DNA of 64,000 bases from Flectobacillus longus (GTDB taxonomy: Bacteria; Bacteroidota; Bacteroidia; Cytophagales; Spirosomataceae). The notes under the pieces were generated by a model, which did no database searches, was not told the origin of the DNA, and was given only the letters and a program-made list of their open reading frames with translations. Shown here in pieces: positions 53,672 to 63,008 of this stretch; position 1 is the stretch's first letter; each line of letters starts with the position of its first letter. The translations under genes and the position numbers were made by a program. Where the stretch lies: the NCBI RefSeq assembly GCF_030056705.1, contig NZ_JASHIC010000007.1:62001-126000 (forward strand). Direction: 5' to 3'.

Positions 53672-54736
53672 TTATAAATCTCGCACTAAAAGTCTGCCAT
53701 CTTGTGTGAGTGTCAGCAGTTTTTTGTTGGTCAAATCTTTTAGCAAAATCATAAATAAATGCTCCGAAGCCTCTATTTTTACTTCATACCCTTTTGGCCA
53801 ATTCAAACCTAACTGACTCAGGTCAGAGGTGTATGTTTTATTTTTTCCCAAAAAAGCTTGTTGAGCGTCATATCCAGCCCAAACCCATCTTTTAGCCGTT
53901 TCGATACTTGGCAATTGGTATTGAATAGGACTTTCTGAAACCTTTTTATCAGAGAAAACCAAATATCCCCAGCGGTCAGGAATGTGCATATTAATTGCAT
54001 CTTGTGGCGACCATACCCAGTTGTATTCTGGCAATACACCCGTTCCATCAGCTTTAGCTTTTCTCACATATTTACCATTTTTAATCTCGTGTTGCCATTC
54101 TACTCTTGAGAAATTGATACGCCATAGACTTAAATCTTTTGGAAATGGCACCTTCAATCCCATACCAACCGACTCAAAAGGAATGGCAATTTCGACCGTC
54201 CAAAATTTATCTTCATCTTTCGGGTTATTCACCGTTCCGTTGCAATACACCGCTGTTTTCATACCTTTTATATCCCAAGAAATAAGGGCATCGCCACCAT
54301 TTCTGTACGATTTTGGCAAAAACAAATCGAAGGTATTATTAATAGGATTGACTTCTAGCTCAAAGTAGTCATGTCCGTCACCATCTGGGTCGATAAATAC
54401 TTCAAAATCATTTTCCAGAAATACTACTTGGTCTTTCTTATTTTGATATGACCACAAATGTTTTTCGTTCAATTTGGCAGCAATGTACAAATACTTGTCA
54501 TCCCACAACATTTTGGCTTTGGTCGCTTGCAAAGGCAAAGGTTGTTTGGCACCTTCTATGTCAACAAACTCTGTTGTCCAACTTGCTTTTTGCCAAGCTT
54601 CTTCGTCTAGTTTTCCATCAATTTTTAGATTTTGAGAGGTTTTATAGCAAACATATTGCTTAGGGAAATAGGGAACCTGCGCATAATTTTGAAAACCAAT
54701 CATGCCTAAGCATAGAGTAAAAAGGAATTTTTTCAT
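53672..54736 (-). CDS. Secreted CBM9-like carbohydrate-binding protein
   Basis: 354 residues. Signal peptide about 1-19 (FQNYAQ). The family 9 carbohydrate-binding pattern fills most of the protein: LKIDGKLDEEAWQKASW, AKMLWDDKYLYIAAKLNEKHLW, VFLENDFEVFIDPDGDGHDYFELEVNP and FWTVEIAIPFESVG. The C-terminal 90 residues are helical and not assigned. Such proteins occur in glycan-use clusters of Bacteroidota and may bind or cleave oligosaccharides. It is 238 bases upstream of the GHL10-like gene on the same strand. Substrate unknown. Confidence 0.87.
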   Translation of the reverse strand: MKKFLFTLCLGMIGFQNYAQVPYFPKQYVCYKTSQNLKIDGKLDEEAWQKASWTTEFVDIEGAKQPLPLQATKAKMLWDDKYLYIAAKLNEKHLWSYQNKKDQVVFLENDFEVFIDPDGDGHDYFELEVNPINNTFDLFLPKSYRNGGDALISWDIKGMKTAVYCNGTVNNPKDEDKFWTVEIAIPFESVGMGLKVPFPKDLSLWRINFSRVEWQHEIKNGKYVRKAKADGTGVLPEYNWVWSPQDAINMHIPDRWGYLVFSDKKVSESPIQYQLPSIETAKRWVWAGYDAQQAFLGKNKTYTSDLSQLGLNWPKGYEVKIEASEHLFMILLKDLTNKKLLTLTQDGRLLVRDL

Positions 54737-54918
54737 AAGATATTAATAAAGAAAATTGGAAGTGTTCTATCTAGGTTTTATACAAAATAGAATCGTACAA
54801 TATTCTTATAGTTTTGTGTATTAACTATACCGAACTGTAACGATTTCCATTTTGAGTTTTGATTTCAAGATTCAGGTTTTTATATTTCAAAATGGTATAA
54901 ACTCAATCAAACTTCATC

Positions 54919-55227
54919 ATGTCGAATTTATCGCTTCATTTTGCACAAAACTTTAATCATAAATTGGATTGTAAATATTTTACCTCGATTCGTCCTCAGC
55001 GAGATATTTATCAAGTCGGTGCAGAAATAGATATTTATTGTCAAGAGTATTTTCTAAAAAAAGCAGTCATCATCAACATCCAAACACTGCCCCTTTCTGA
55101 ATTAGACGATTGGACAGCTTTTCTCGATGCGGGAATGAATAGGCATGAACTGATTGCTCTACTCAAAACCTTCTATCCTGAAACCGAAGATTTACTCTTT
55201 AACGTATTACTCTTGAAAAGTTGTTAA
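54919..55227 (+). CDS. Small ASCH/PUA-like protein
   Basis: 102 residues, cytoplasmic. The sequence LSLHFAQNFNHKLDCKYFTSIRP, YQVGAEIDIYCQEYFLKKAVIINI, LPLSELDDWTAFLDAGMNRHELIALLKTFY follows the ASCH-like beta-barrel order (IRP turn, G-x-x-x strand pair, strand, then a helix that starts 'L.ELDD'). ASCH/PUA-like folds bind RNA or modified nucleotides. The assignment is by pattern only. The gene lies just upstream of the GH20 gene but separated by 101 bases, and is divergent from the CBM9 gene. Confidence 0.65.
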   Translation: MSNLSLHFAQNFNHKLDCKYFTSIRPQRDIYQVGAEIDIYCQEYFLKKAVIINIQTLPLSELDDWTAFLDAGMNRHELIALLKTFYPETEDLLFNVLLLKSC

Positions 55228-55328
55228 GACTGAAAGACAATTTACAAAAGCAGACAAGACCTTGTTTATCAATCAAAAAAAAGTCATAATTTTCCTTTTT
55301 AAAATTTTATCCAAAATCCCAAAATTCT

Positions 55329-57239
55329 ATGAAAAAACCATTATCAACCTTTAAAGCTGGAGCATTAGCCCTACTCCTCCTCGCTTCGGGAGGACTCAAA
55401 GCCCAAGACAAACCTCATAATGTGATTCCTGAGCCTGTCAAGATTAGCACCAGTAAAGGGCAATTTTTTCTAAAATCAAGTACCACTATTCTTATTCAAC
55501 AAGAAGAAGCCAGAACTACAGCAGAGCTTTTGGCATCACGCTTGAACAAGGCTACAGGGTGGAATTTTATGGTAAAAAAAGGGGCACATCAGCCGAACGC
55601 AATTAGTTTTTCACTACATAAAAATCCAGTTGAAGAGCTAGGGAAAGAAGGCTATAACCTAGAAGTAGATGCCAATGGAGCTAAGGTAACTGCCAATCAA
55701 ACAGGAGGCTTGTTTTATGGGATGCAAAGTATTTTACAACTATTGCCAACAGAAATCGAAAGTAACACTGCCGTTAAAAAAGACTGGACGATTCCTTTTG
55801 TCAAAATCACCGATTACCCTCGTTTTGCTTGGCGTGGTATCATGTTTGACGTGAGTCGTCATTTCTTTACCAAAGACGAAGTGAAGCGTTTTATTGATGT
55901 AATGGCTCGTCTCAAATACAACACCTTCCACTGGCACTTGACCGATGATAATGGTTGGAGAATCGAGATAAAATCATTGCCAAAACTCACCGAAGTAGGT
56001 GCTTGGCGTGTGCCACGTATTGGTAAATTTAATCAGTTGGATGCTCCAAAAGATGGCGAAGCTGCAACAGATGGCGGTTTTTATTCCCAAGAAGATATTA
56101 AAGAGGTAATCAAATACGCTTCAGACCGTAACGTAACCATCGTACCCGAAATCGATGTGCCAGGGCATAGCATGGCGGCAATTGCAGCCTATCCTGAGCT
56201 TTCTTGCAGTAAAGACCCAAAAACCAAAGTAAACCCAGGAAGTAAATTTGCGGAGTGGTATGGTAATGGTAAATTCAAGATGTTGACCGACAACACGCTG
56301 AATCCTTCTGATGAAAAAGTCTATGAATTTTTGGACAAAGTATTTACAGAAGTGGCAGCGCTTTTTCCTAATCCATATATCCATGTGGGGGGAGATGAAT
56401 GTTACAAAGGTTTCTGGGAAGCCGATGCCAATTGTCAGGCGTTGATGCAGAAAGAAAACATGAAACATGTAGAGGAATTGCAAGGATATTTTATGAAGAG
56501 AGTGGAAAAAATCTTGAAAACAAAGGGTAAAAAACTTCTAGGTTGGGACGAGATTCTGGAAGGTGGTATTGCACCAGAAGCCACAGTCATGAGCTGGAGA
56601 GGCATCGAAGGCGGTATTGAAGCAGCCAAATTGGGACACAACGTAGTCATGACACCTTCACCTTATGTGTATATTGACTTTATGCAAAGTGACAGAACAT
56701 TGGAGCCACCCATTTATGCAACGTTACGTTTGAAAAAATGCTATGATTTCGAACCAATTCCTGAGGGCGTAGATAGCAAATTTATCTTAGGAGGACAAGC
56801 CAACCTTTGGACCGAGGGCATTCCTACTTTGGCGTATGCTGAGTATATGACCTATCCTCGTTGCTGGGCATTATCAGAAGTATACTGGTCACCAAAAGAG
56901 AAAAAGAATTGGGATAAATTTGTTTCTAAAATGGAAAACCATTTTGACCGTGCCGATTTGGCAGGTATCAATTATGCGCGCTCAGCATACGATGCAGCTA
57001 TCAAACCCAACATGAAAGATGGAAAATTGGTTGTTGAACTTGAGGCTGAAATTCCGAATTTGACGATTCACTATTCGATTGACGACACCGTTCCTAGCAA
57101 ATTTAGCCCTGTGTACAAAGACCCTATTCAAGTACCAGAAGGTCCTATTACCTTACGTGTAAATACCTACCGTAATGGCAAGCCTATTGGACGAATGATT
57201 ACTTTGAGTCGTGAAGAATTAGTCAAACGCTCAAAATAA
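55329..57239 (+). CDS. Beta-N-acetylhexosaminidase, GH20
   Basis: 636 residues. Signal peptide about 1-25 (GGLKAQ). GH20b-type N-terminal domain about 30-155, then the catalytic barrel from WRGIMFDVSRHF (168-179, R169 binds the sugar). The catalytic pair is D356-E357 in HVGGDECYKGFW. WxxW-type aromatics (NLWTEGIPT) and a chitobiase-type C-terminal domain (LTIHYSIDDTVPS) complete it. It removes terminal GlcNAc or GalNAc by substrate-assisted catalysis, acting on chitin fragments, N-glycans or mucin-type glycans in the periplasm. It fits with the fucosidase at 25805 as a host- or algal-glycan degrader. Confidence 0.96.
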   Translation: MKKPLSTFKAGALALLLLASGGLKAQDKPHNVIPEPVKISTSKGQFFLKSSTTILIQQEEARTTAELLASRLNKATGWNFMVKKGAHQPNAISFSLHKNPVEELGKEGYNLEVDANGAKVTANQTGGLFYGMQSILQLLPTEIESNTAVKKDWTIPFVKITDYPRFAWRGIMFDVSRHFFTKDEVKRFIDVMARLKYNTFHWHLTDDNGWRIEIKSLPKLTEVGAWRVPRIGKFNQLDAPKDGEAATDGGFYSQEDIKEVIKYASDRNVTIVPEIDVPGHSMAAIAAYPELSCSKDPKTKVNPGSKFAEWYGNGKFKMLTDNTLNPSDEKVYEFLDKVFTEVAALFPNPYIHVGGDECYKGFWEADANCQALMQKENMKHVEELQGYFMKRVEKILKTKGKKLLGWDEILEGGIAPEATVMSWRGIEGGIEAAKLGHNVVMTPSPYVYIDFMQSDRTLEPPIYATLRLKKCYDFEPIPEGVDSKFILGGQANLWTEGIPTLAYAEYMTYPRCWALSEVYWSPKEKKNWDKFVSKMENHFDRADLAGINYARSAYDAAIKPNMKDGKLVVELEAEIPNLTIHYSIDDTVPSKFSPVYKDPIQVPEGPITLRVNTYRNGKPIGRMITLSREELVKRSK

Positions 57240-57435
57240 TTTTTCATCGTACTTTTTTCTCGATTGAGACTCTCAAACGTGTATTACATCGAATCATCTG
57301 GTTCTGATTGATGGATTTTCTGGGAATACCTGTATTTTTAGGAAAAATCACTTATCCAACCTTCATCGCAACTATATGATTCTCCTAACTCTCGAAATAA
57401 GAGAATCGTTGAAGTCGAGAAAAAAGTACTTAACA

Positions 57436-59076
57436 ATGAAAAAAATCTTTATTCTGGCAGGGCTACTCGCTTTTTCGGGTTGCGCTTTTGCCCAAAACTC
57501 CTATCCAAATCATGCACAACTGAGTACACGCCTCAAAACCCTCAGTAGCAAATACGCAACCACTGTCAAATTAGAATCTATAGGTAAAAGCAAAGGTGGA
57601 AAAGACATTTTTGCCATAACACTTAGTAAAGGCGATGCAAGTACCAAACCTGCTATTGCTATCTTGGCAGGTGCAGATGGAACGCATTTAGCCGGAACAG
57701 AAGTAGCCTTACAACTAGCAGAAAAGTTTGTGGCTTCTGATTCGCTTGCTAAAGTTTTAGAATCAAAAACCTTCTATATCATTCCTAGCATCAATCCTGA
57801 TGCACAAGAGCAATTTTCAGCAAAACTCAAATTCGAGCGTAGTGGCAACGACGTAGATACCGACGACGACCGTGATGGACGCTTAAATGAAGATCCATTT
57901 GAAGATTTGAACAACGACGGACAAATCACATGGATGCGCATAGAAGACCCAACGGGAACTTATATCATCAGCAAAGAAGACCCAAGAGTCATGGTAAAGG
58001 CCGACCCAAGCAAAGGGGAAGTTGGCAAATATATCCTCCTCAGCGAAGGTATTGACAATGACAAGGATGGTGTTTTCAATGAAGATGGAGTCGGAGGAGT
58101 TAATATCGACAAAAATGGTACTTACGACTATCCATTTTTCACACAAGGTTCGGGAGAATATGCAGCATCTGAATCAGAAACGAAAGCTTTATTAGACTTT
58201 TTGTATACTTCCAAAAATATTTACGCAGTATTTACTTTTGGTCCTGCCAACAACTTGAGCGAGGCTACGAAGTTTGATAAATCTAAAACCTTGAAACGAA
58301 TTGTAACAGGTATTTTAGAAAAAGATGCTTCGGTAGGAGAACAAATTACCAAACTCTACAATACGCAAACAGGTTTGAAAGATGCACCTGCAATGCCACA
58401 AACCAAGGGAAATCTTTCCCAAACTGCCTACTATCACTACGGAAGATTAAGTTTTAGTACGCCAACATGGTGGGCGCCAAAGGTTACTACGACAAAAGAT
58501 TCTACCAAGAAAGAAATAAAAGAGGTCAAAGTAAGCGACAATGAAGATATTCGTTTCTTGAAATGGGCTGATGCGCAGCAACTAAAAGGAAGTTTTGTTT
58601 CTTGGCAAAAAATCAATCATCCAGATTTCCCAAATCAAACCGTTGAAGTTGGGGGAATCGCTCCTTATGCAAAACTGAACCCTCCTATCAGTTATTTGAA
58701 TGACGCCACAGATAAACATATCAAATTCTTCAAGGCATTTGCTTCTCAAATGCCAGATGTACAGATTCTTAATATAAAAACTGAATCTGTTTCTGCTGGT
58801 TTAACTCGCGTAACTGTCCAAGTAACCAATAAAGGTTTATTGCCAACTGGTTCAGAAATCGGGGATCGTGTGCGTTGGGTACAAAAGGTGCGAACAGAGG
58901 TGAAAACTTCAAGTTCACAAACGATTATTTCAGGTAAAAAAGTCAACCTTCGAGGTGCTATGTCGGCTGGTGAATCACAAGAATATAGCTGGTTGATTAG
59001 CGGTTCGGGCAATATCACCATCGAAGCTGGTAATGCTATGACAGGTATTAAAACGGTATCTGTAGCCCTGAAATAG
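57436..59076 (+). CDS. M14 carboxypeptidase-like protein lacking zinc ligands (pseudoenzyme)
   Basis: 546 residues from the ATG at 57436; the frame opens 20 codons earlier without a signal. Signal about 1-19 (CAFAQ). It is colinear with the next gene (ESIGKSKGGKD, NEDxDGDG-type acidic loops, VTxQVTNxGxxPT). The zinc motif HxxE (HSNE in the paralogue) is replaced by DGTH at 81-84. The third ligand H in SYHNNG becomes FGPANN, and the catalytic Glu in FSTEL becomes Pro in FSTPT. It therefore cannot work as a normal M14 peptidase and may bind peptides or serve as a partner of the active copy. Confidence 0.88.
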   Translation: MKKIFILAGLLAFSGCAFAQNSYPNHAQLSTRLKTLSSKYATTVKLESIGKSKGGKDIFAITLSKGDASTKPAIAILAGADGTHLAGTEVALQLAEKFVASDSLAKVLESKTFYIIPSINPDAQEQFSAKLKFERSGNDVDTDDDRDGRLNEDPFEDLNNDGQITWMRIEDPTGTYIISKEDPRVMVKADPSKGEVGKYILLSEGIDNDKDGVFNEDGVGGVNIDKNGTYDYPFFTQGSGEYAASESETKALLDFLYTSKNIYAVFTFGPANNLSEATKFDKSKTLKRIVTGILEKDASVGEQITKLYNTQTGLKDAPAMPQTKGNLSQTAYYHYGRLSFSTPTWWAPKVTTTKDSTKKEIKEVKVSDNEDIRFLKWADAQQLKGSFVSWQKINHPDFPNQTVEVGGIAPYAKLNPPISYLNDATDKHIKFFKAFASQMPDVQILNIKTESVSAGLTRVTVQVTNKGLLPTGSEIGDRVRWVQKVRTEVKTSSSQTIISGKKVNLRGAMSAGESQEYSWLISGSGNITIEAGNAMTGIKTVSVALK

Positions 59077-59130
59077 TTTTTTATACTTCACAACGTACAA
59101 TATTCAACAAATTATTTTAGCATTTTAGTC

Positions 59131-60876
59131 ATGAAAAAATATATATCCCTATTCTTGTTGTCATGCTCGTTGGGTGCAGCAGCACAAGAAAAAACCATCA
59201 ACGATGACCTCACAGGACTTCGTGCTATAGGAACCCCTGCTTCTCCAAAAGTAAAAATTAGCTGGAATCATTACAACGATTATGCGATGATTACTCGCTT
59301 TTGTCAAGATTTAGCAAAAGCATATCCAGATTTGGTAAAAGTGGAGTCTATCGGAAAATCGACTCAAGGGAAAGATATGTGGGTTTTAACAATTTCAGAT
59401 TTTAAGTCTGGAAATGTAGATCGTAAGCCAGGCTTTTATATCGATGGCAATATCCACTCTAACGAGATACAAGGCACTGAAGTGGCTATGTACACGGCTT
59501 GGTATTTGGCTGAAAGTTTTAATTCGGTAGATTTTATCAAACAACTATTAAAAGATAAGGTCTTTTATATCGTTCCAACCATCAACCCAGATGCACGTGA
59601 GGATTTCTTGAAAAACCCTAATACTCCACACTCCCCTCGTTCGGGAATGTTGGCTTTTGATGATGATGGAGATGGTAAGGCAGACGAAGACAAATTTGAT
59701 GACCTCGATGGCGATGGCAATATCGTAATGATGCGTCGCAAAACGCCTTACGGTCGCTGGAAGGTTGATTGTGATAATCCACAACGTATGATTCCTGCCA
59801 AGCCAGATGAAAAAGGCGAATATGAAATGCTAGGGTATGAAGGCATTGACAATGATGGCGATGGTGCTGTCAATGAAGACTTGATTGGCTATTATGACCC
59901 CAACCGTGATTGGGGCTGGAATTGGCAACCTGACTACATTCAACGAGGAGCTTTATATCATCCGGGTACTTTGGCTGAGACACGCAATGTCAAAAACTTT
60001 GTATATGCTCATTCCAATATTGCTGGAGCACAAAGTTATCATAACAATGGGGGTATGTTTTTACGTGGTCCGGGTGCAGAAGAAGACGCAGGATTTTATG
60101 TGCCTCAAGATGGTGCAGTGTATGATTATTTCGGAAAAATTGGAGAGAAAATCAATCCGGGATATAAGTACTTTGTGATTTACAAAGACCTATACACCGT
60201 TTATGGAGGCGAAATCGATTGGTTAGCTCTAGGTCGTGGGGTATTTACGTTCTCAACAGAATTGTTCACTTCTTCTAAATTATTTGGAAAACAAAGTGAA
60301 GAAGGTCGTGGTCAAAACAATGATTTTGAAGAGTTTAGCAAAACCCTCTTATTTAATGATGCCTATGTAGCTTGGAAACCGTTCAAGCATCCACAATATG
60401 GCGATATTGAAATAGGTGGACCAAAGAAAAACTATACTCGCAATCACCCTGGTTTTATGTTGGAAGAAGATGCTCATAGAAACATGGCTTTTACAGTGTT
60501 GCATGCTTCGCAGATGCCTAAATTAGAAGTGTCAGAAATTCGTCAAAAAGCATTAGCTGGCGGATTTACAGAAGTCACAGCCGTGGTTACCAACGCCAAA
60601 GTTATTCCAACTCACTCAGCACATGATTTGAAATACAAAATCGAAAGGCCAGATTATATTTCTTTGAAAAATGCTAATGTAGTAGCAGGAATGATTGTTG
60701 AAAACGAAGATATCAATTTGACAAAAGAACAAAAATACACGCCTCAAACGATTGAAGTTTCGAACATTTCAGGAATGAGTGCTGTGAAAGTTCGCTGGAT
60801 TGTTAAAGGAAAACTGGATAAAGCAACCGTGGAAGTAGACAGTCAGAAAGGAGGCTTAACGAGTAAAACCTTGTAA
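59131..60876 (+). CDS. Secreted M14 zinc carboxypeptidase
   Basis: 581 residues. Signal about 1-18 (LGAAAQ). Zinc ligands H109 and E112 (DGNIHSNEIQGTE), third His in AQSYHNNGGM and catalytic Glu in FTFSTELF are all present. Two acidic loops (DDDGDGKADEDKFDDLDGDG, GIDNDGDGAVNED) are calcium-binding-like insertions. The C-terminal 120 residues form a beta-sandwich (TEVTAVVTNAKVIPTHSAH). It removes C-terminal residues from peptides outside the cytoplasm. It follows its inactive paralogue by 54 bases and they probably form one transcript arising from tandem duplication. Confidence 0.93.
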   Translation: MKKYISLFLLSCSLGAAAQEKTINDDLTGLRAIGTPASPKVKISWNHYNDYAMITRFCQDLAKAYPDLVKVESIGKSTQGKDMWVLTISDFKSGNVDRKPGFYIDGNIHSNEIQGTEVAMYTAWYLAESFNSVDFIKQLLKDKVFYIVPTINPDAREDFLKNPNTPHSPRSGMLAFDDDGDGKADEDKFDDLDGDGNIVMMRRKTPYGRWKVDCDNPQRMIPAKPDEKGEYEMLGYEGIDNDGDGAVNEDLIGYYDPNRDWGWNWQPDYIQRGALYHPGTLAETRNVKNFVYAHSNIAGAQSYHNNGGMFLRGPGAEEDAGFYVPQDGAVYDYFGKIGEKINPGYKYFVIYKDLYTVYGGEIDWLALGRGVFTFSTELFTSSKLFGKQSEEGRGQNNDFEEFSKTLLFNDAYVAWKPFKHPQYGDIEIGGPKKNYTRNHPGFMLEEDAHRNMAFTVLHASQMPKLEVSEIRQKALAGGFTEVTAVVTNAKVIPTHSAHDLKYKIERPDYISLKNANVVAGMIVENEDINLTKEQKYTPQTIEVSNISGMSAVKVRWIVKGKLDKATVEVDSQKGGLTSKTL

Positions 60877-60886
60877 ATACACTTTC

Positions 60887-60990
60887 GGCTGTAAGCCGTA
60901 GGCATTAGGCTAAAAAGCTTAAATTATTTCATGAGAAATTCTTTTCAACTTTTAGCTTACATCATAAAGCCTAGTGCTTAATGCGGGTAA
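60887..60990. repeat. Dispersed repeat, family 2, copy d
   Basis: The left arm GGCTGTAAGCCGTAGGCATT (about 60894-60913) and the right arm GCCTAGTGCTTAATGC (about 60968-60983) are imperfect inverted repeats; TAAGCCGTAGGC pairs with GCCTAGTGCTTA with two mismatches. The left arm matches copy b (GGCTGTAAGC, TAGGCATTAGG). Confidence 0.6.
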
Positions 60991-61063
60991 AATTATTTTT
61001 TAAATACCAGAGACAAAATGCGTTACATCTAATTGTGATGCTTGGCATCTAAAGTATTTTAGT

Positions 61064-61107
61064 ATCAAAAAAGCGGTCGGAAAATATTTTCCGACCGCTT
61101 TTTTGAT
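61064..61107. terminator. Perfect 44-bp palindrome
   Basis: Bases 61064-61085 and 61086-61107 are exact complements without spacer. The 34 central bases equal those of the palindrome at 24961-25010 apart from one position pair near the stem base. It lies 190 bases past the M14 gene and can act as a terminator in both directions. Confidence 0.78.
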
Positions 61108-61225
61108 GAAAACTTGGAGGATAATCCCAATCTTAATATTCAGGACGACTCAGTTTCAAAAGTACATGTTGGCATATAAATTCTAACAATCGCTCATGCA
61201 CTCAATCACAATTCACTCAATTAGG
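61108..61225. repeat. Dispersed repeat, family 1, copy e (right flank)
   Basis: Ends with GCACTCAATCACAATTCACT (about 61197-61216), matching the outer arm of copies a and d. The sequence between the palindrome and this arm is not conserved. Confidence 0.5.
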
Positions 61226-61406
61226 ATAACCCATGTTTGATAAATAGTATCTCGAATCTGAATAAGCCTAAATAGCCAAAACAGTATAACACAAGTTTTT
61301 CAAAGGATAGTTACATACAAATATTCCCTTTCGACCGTTTAATAACTAGACCTCTGTATTTTTCGCTAAATAGCTATTTTTCAATCTTCTGAGAAAACCG
61401 ATATAC

Positions 61407-61414
61407 TATCTTTG
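61407..61414 (+). promoter_or_regulatory. -7 element TATCTTTG for the L,D-transpeptidase gene
   Basis: Exact TAnnTTTG match 44 bases before the ATG at 61458; no TTG at the expected -33 spacing. Confidence 0.45.
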
Positions 61415-61457
61415 TAATCAAATTTCTTCTTTTCTCTCTCTAATTCCTGCAAATTTC

Positions 61458-61985
61458 ATGACACATCCTCTCAAAATTATCTTTCGTATTTTAGCACCTG
61501 TTCTTATTCTTGGATTAGCAATCTATCAATTTTTACCAGAAACTCCTCTTCCCAAAAATGCTCAAATTGATAGTCTGGTTGTGTATAAATCAAAGAGACA
61601 ATTATTGGCTTTTTCACATGGTCAACTCCTTAAAACCTACTCAATAGCACTAGGACGACAACCCCTTGGAGCTAAAGAATATGAAGGTGATTTAAAAACG
61701 CCAGAAGGAAGTTACATAATCAATGATAAAAACCCCAAAAGTGACTATTATAAAAACTTGGGAATCTCCTATCCCAACGCAAACGACATATTACATGCCC
61801 AAAAATTGCACTGTCCAGTTGGAGGCGAAATCAAAATCCATGGTCTGAGAAATTACATGGGATTATTAGGTAAATTTCATCGATGGTTTGATTGGACTTT
61901 AGGTTGTATTGCAGTTCAAAATGCAGAAATTGATGAATTATATAATGCAGTTCCTATTGGTACACCCATTGTCATTTATCCCTAA
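61458..61985 (+). CDS. L,D-transpeptidase (YkuD-family) protein
   Basis: 175 residues with an N-terminal membrane anchor (about 9-26). The YkuD domain shows LVVYKSKRQLLAF, TPEGSYIINDKNP and the active-site block IKIHGLRNYMG ... DWTLGCIAV, where His of IHG and Cys of GCI are the catalytic residues. The usual SxGCIR is here TLGCIA, a mild variant. These enzymes cross-link peptidoglycan 3-3 bonds or attach proteins to it in the periplasm. Its last four bases overlap the end of the converging DUF2892 gene. Confidence 0.9.
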   Translation: MTHPLKIIFRILAPVLILGLAIYQFLPETPLPKNAQIDSLVVYKSKRQLLAFSHGQLLKTYSIALGRQPLGAKEYEGDLKTPEGSYIINDKNPKSDYYKNLGISYPNANDILHAQKLHCPVGGEIKIHGLRNYMGLLGKFHRWFDWTLGCIAVQNAEIDELYNAVPIGTPIVIYP

Positions 61986-62218
61986 ACTTCCTCAAACTCT
62001 ACAGGTTCTTTCAATACATCCTTTGTATTTGTTTTTTTACTTGTTGGAGTACTACAATTTCCTGAAGCACAACACCCAGTGTTGGTAATAGCCTGAAAAA
62101 GCACAATAGCACTTAAGCCTAAAAGTAAAAAATCCTTTTGCATAATTCCGTTTGTCAAAGCCCAAGCTCCTACAGCCAAGCGTAAAAATCTCATCAAACT
62201 CCAATCCTTTAAATTCAT
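61982..62218 (-). CDS. DUF2892 family small membrane protein
   Basis: 78 residues. Two membrane helices (about 8-22 and 28-44) with the DUF2892 pattern RFLRLAVGAWALTNGI ... LLGLSAIVLFQAITNTGCC. The Cys-rich turn TGCCASGNC is common in this family, which often lies next to or is fused to rhodaneses in sulfur or redox contexts. Here there is no such neighbour except the Crp/Fnr regulator just upstream (137 bases). The C-terminal tail is hydrophilic (TSKKTNTKDVLKEPV). Function unknown. It converges with the L,D-transpeptidase gene. Confidence 0.85.
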   Translation of the reverse strand: MNLKDWSLMRFLRLAVGAWALTNGIMQKDFLLLGLSAIVLFQAITNTGCCASGNCSTPTSKKTNTKDVLKEPVEFEEV

Positions 62219-62355
62219 GTCATTACTGTTTTAAGATTCTAATATAATAAAAACTTCGTTAGGCATATACAAATATATGAACATATTTACATTTATTAAA
62301 GTTTCAAAAAAGCCCCTTTGAGAGAGCTTACTTGAAAAACAAAAAATATGTTTCT

Positions 62356-62946
62356 TTATGATTTAATATTATTTCTAATACGACTCAAACTATCTGGATG
62401 AATACCCAAAAAAGAAGCTAAGTCTTTTACAGGTATTAATCTTAAAGCATCTGGCTGATATGCAATTAGATTCAAATAACGTTCTTCGGCACTTTGTGAA
62501 ATCAGGCTATAAGTTCGCTTTGTCTCACGAATATACAATCCCTCAGCAATTCTTCGGTGAAAACGTTCGGCATTTTTGGAGCGCTCAAGCAATTCCAAAA
62601 CAGGTTGATAGCGCAGACGCATGGCTGTAACCTTCGTAACTGCCTGAATACCAATCGAAGAAGGCATCTGAGCCAAGCAAGAAGCAAAAGAGCTTACAAA
62701 ATTTCCTTTAAAGCCCAAATCCACACAAATTTCTTTATCCTCCTTAAAGGAAATATATTTTACAGCACCTTCAACGATAAAATAAGTACATGATTCTACC
62801 TGTCCTATTTCGGTAAGAAATTCTTTTTTCTTAAACTGAACTTCTTCAATATGACTACGATAGAAGTCCCACTCTTCTGACGAGAAGTTTGCCAGTCTGA
62901 AGATTGCCTCTTTCACAATTTCTATTTTTTGGGGATTTACTATCAT
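62356..62946 (-). CDS. Crp/Fnr-family transcriptional regulator
   Basis: 196 residues. The N-terminal cyclic-nucleotide-binding-like barrel shows FKKKEFLTEIGQVESCTYFIVEGAVKYI, without an arginine/serine pair for cAMP, and the C-terminal winged helix is short (LIPVKDLASFLGIHPDSLSRIRNN). The layout fits the Bacteroidota Crp/Fnr-like regulators of unknown ligand. It could control the DUF2892 gene directly downstream on the same strand (137 bases). No 4-cysteine FNR motif is present, so it is not an oxygen-sensing FNR. Confidence 0.9.
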   Translation of the reverse strand: MIVNPQKIEIVKEAIFRLANFSSEEWDFYRSHIEEVQFKKKEFLTEIGQVESCTYFIVEGAVKYISFKEDKEICVDLGFKGNFVSSFASCLAQMPSSIGIQAVTKVTAMRLRYQPVLELLERSKNAERFHRRIAEGLYIRETKRTYSLISQSAEERYLNLIAYQPDALRLIPVKDLASFLGIHPDSLSRIRNNIKS

Positions 62947-63008
62947 CTTTGTAAATATAACAGTGGTTTTACAGACGATTTTCTACTACTTTACTTTTAG
63001 CAAAGTGA

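Larger units (their letters stand above)
60877..61457. other. Gene-free region with family 2 and family 1 repeats
   Basis: 581 bases without a credible ORF: family 2 copy d at 60887-60990, the perfect 44-bp palindrome at 61064-61107 with family 1 flank to about 61225, and then AT-rich sequence that carries the -7 box TATCTTTG at 61407-61414 for the L,D-transpeptidase gene. Confidence 0.6.

Noticed and set aside
57376-57435. Upstream in-frame start of the first M14 gene
   Set aside because: It adds 20 residues in front of a good signal peptide; the ATG at 57436 is preferred.
62356-62946. Crp/Fnr protein as an oxygen-sensing FNR
   Set aside because: It lacks the four-cysteine iron-sulfur motif.
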